NCBI RefSeq assembly: GCF_000814005.1
Contig: NZ_JWLK01000002.1
Coordinates: 558,001-622,000, forward strand
Direction of reading: 5' to 3'
Source: Ruegeria sp. ANG-S4
GTDB taxonomy: Bacteria; Pseudomonadota; Alphaproteobacteria; Rhodobacterales; Rhodobacteraceae
Length of the DNA stretch: 64,000 nt
The first letter of the stretch is position 1. Each line of letters begins with the position of its first letter. The position numbers and the translations under genes were made by a program. Below are positions 62,885 to 64,000 of this stretch, piece after piece. Under the pieces are notes generated by a model, which had not been told where the DNA came from, made no database searches, and saw nothing but the letters and a program-made list of their open reading frames with translations.

Positions 62885-63703
62885 ATGTCGACCAGAATTT
62901 CCGTTTGCGCCCTAAGCGCCGTTGCCATGTCGATGTTGCTGACCAACAGCGCGGCGTCTCAGTCTTTGCCCGCGCCTGGACAGAGCGAAGAAGGCTGGCG
63001 GCACACTCTGGGTCTTTACCTTTTTACGCCGCTCAGAACCACGGGGACTTCCACCGTTGCCAGTGTTTCGGCCGATCTTGATCTTGATCTTGGTGACGTG
63101 CTTGACGTGCTGGATTTCGCGGCCGCCGGGCGATACGAGGCCTGGAACGGTGATTTGGGGCTTATTGTCGACGCCAATTACGTTGGTATCGAAGAGGACG
63201 CCACGCTGCCGGGTCCGCGCGGCTCGGCCGTAAACGTGGATGTACGTCAGAAATGGTTCGCAATCATGGGTGCCTACCGCATTGCAGACGGAACGTATGG
63301 CGCAAACAACCAACGTTACACCGTCGATCTGCAGGGCGGTGCGCGCTACAACTCGATCCGGCAAGAGATTGACATCACGACGCCCGGTCCGACGCAGCCC
63401 CCCAAACTGGGTGGTGATCAGGACTGGATCGAACCCGTGATCGGTGCTCGTGGCATGTGGCGGATAAACAAGCGCTGGACAACCATCGCGTCACTGGATC
63501 TGGGTGGATTTGGGGCCGGAGGCAACGACCTACAGGTCGGAGCGAATATTGGATTTGACTATCAGCCATGGGAGCGGACGGCGATAACGTTCGGTTATCG
63601 TTATTTCAGTGTTGATTACAGCGACACTCTGGACTCGGGTGATTTTGCCTATGACGTAACGCAACACGGGCCGTATTTTGGGCTGAAAGTGTTCTTTGAT
63701 TGA
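62885..63703 (+). CDS. Outer membrane beta-barrel protein
   Basis: A 272-residue protein with signal peptide MSTRISVCALSAVAMSMLLT cut near SAA. The mature part is rich in alternating hydrophobic strands and aromatic girdle residues and ends in YFGLKVFFD, with a C-terminal Phe-Asp in place of the usual final Phe. It probably forms an eight- or ten-strand barrel. It starts 69 bp after the sulfatase gene and an AAGGAG site precedes the ATG. Confidence 0.85.
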   Translation: MSTRISVCALSAVAMSMLLTNSAASQSLPAPGQSEEGWRHTLGLYLFTPLRTTGTSTVASVSADLDLDLGDVLDVLDFAAAGRYEAWNGDLGLIVDANYVGIEEDATLPGPRGSAVNVDVRQKWFAIMGAYRIADGTYGANNQRYTVDLQGGARYNSIRQEIDITTPGPTQPPKLGGDQDWIEPVIGARGMWRINKRWTTIASLDLGGFGAGGNDLQVGANIGFDYQPWERTAITFGYRYFSVDYSDTLDSGDFAYDVTQHGPYFGLKVFFD

Positions 63704-64000
63704 AAAAGAACGGTTTCTGGTGATGGGTACGCGTCCGCCCAAAGCGCCTCGGCGGTATATCGTTCAAAGACGTTTGGCTTTGCGTTTATCTTTTTCAGTT
63801 CATGGAACATGAGCCCCGCCCCGTTTGAGAGGTTTGGCGAAAAATGGCTTCTGTTCGCTATGTTTCGCAATGGCTTTACCCACAGTTTGTACGATCAGAT
63901 TCGCGCGTAGGATGGCAAGGTCGATGCCGTTTTGAGGCGTTTGGCAAAAATCGTTGATCGCTGCGGGGTTGTGCCCAACACACATTGCATTCTGTCCGAG
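63704..64000. other. Right edge: partial unassigned frame and possible remnant
   Basis: No complete gene. A minus-strand frame open at the window edge ends at 63800 (about 66 codons, containing GHNPAAINDFCQTPQNGIDL) and I do not recognise it. In another minus-strand frame a stretch NVFERYTAEALWADAYPS (about 63720-63780) loosely recalls the N-terminus of SAM methyltransferases but stops early, so it may be a decayed gene. No ribosome binding site supports either. Confidence 0.35.

Overview
The window looks like part of a plasmid or chromid of a marine alphaproteobacterium of the Rhodobacteraceae (Roseobacter group). The evidence is a parB-parA pair next to a DnaA-like replication initiator (about 16-19.6 kb), a coding style rich in ABC and TRAP solute transporters, a Hint/RTX secreted protein and a high-GC codon bias. 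No rRNA, tRNA, CRISPR array or intact insertion sequence is visible.

Layout. (1) 1-15.3 kb is a catabolic and uptake island. A tightly overlapping ten-gene minus-strand operon encodes a branched-chain-type ABC importer (livJ-like, livH, livM, livG, livF), a PIG3-type quinone oxidoreductase, an APH-fold kinase, an ACAD10/11-like acyl-CoA dehydrogenase, an SDR and a CaiB-type CoA transferase. Upstream, a second minus-strand operon encodes a TRAP transporter (dctP-dctQ-dctM) and a thiolase. A divergent gene encodes a DctP-like protein without a signal peptide. Both operon promoters carry the same GTCCGAC palindromic element, so they probably answer to one GntR/FadR-type regulator outside the window. 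The kinase, dehydrogenase and SDR combination recalls the LvaA/LvaC/LvaD logic for 4-hydroxyacyl-CoA catabolism.

(2) 15.9-19.6 kb is the replication and partition module. It holds parB and parA (minus), three copies of a 14-bp palindrome that is a strong parS candidate, an origin-like region and the DnaA-like initiator (plus). (3) 19.8-26.4 kb is a polysaccharide island: ABC exporter, GT2 glycosyltransferase, UDP-glucose/GDP-mannose-type dehydrogenase and an unusual membrane-anchored protein that joins an RVIGNDL-type glycosyltransferase-like region to an alginate-lyase-like domain. (4) 26.5-35.3 kb encodes a peptide ABC importer with two paralogous binding proteins and a fused double ATPase, convergent with a secreted gamma-glutamyltransferase. 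(5) 35.5-38 kb holds an Fe/2-oxoglutarate dioxygenase and an HD-domain protein, coupled like PhnY/PhnZ, with a divergent LysR regulator and a clear LysR box.

(6) 38.1-51.2 kb is a signalling and stress block: RTX-Hint protein, YegP-type protein, truncated globin plus adenylate cyclase, methyltransferase and hydrolase, hybrid kinase and OmpR-type regulator, tandem GNAT, tandem SnoaL, a second adenylate cyclase and a peptidoglycan-binding protein. (7) 51.5-57.7 kb holds a polar amino acid ABC importer, a TetR/GNAT divergent pair, an MddA-like methyltransferase and an MFS transporter. (8) 58-63.7 kb holds a winged-helix/TPR membrane regulator, a DUF3179-like membrane protein, a periplasmic sulfatase and an outer membrane beta-barrel.

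All functional assignments rest on motif reading by eye. No database search was possible. Substrates of the transporters and of the two putative pathways are not determined by the sequence.
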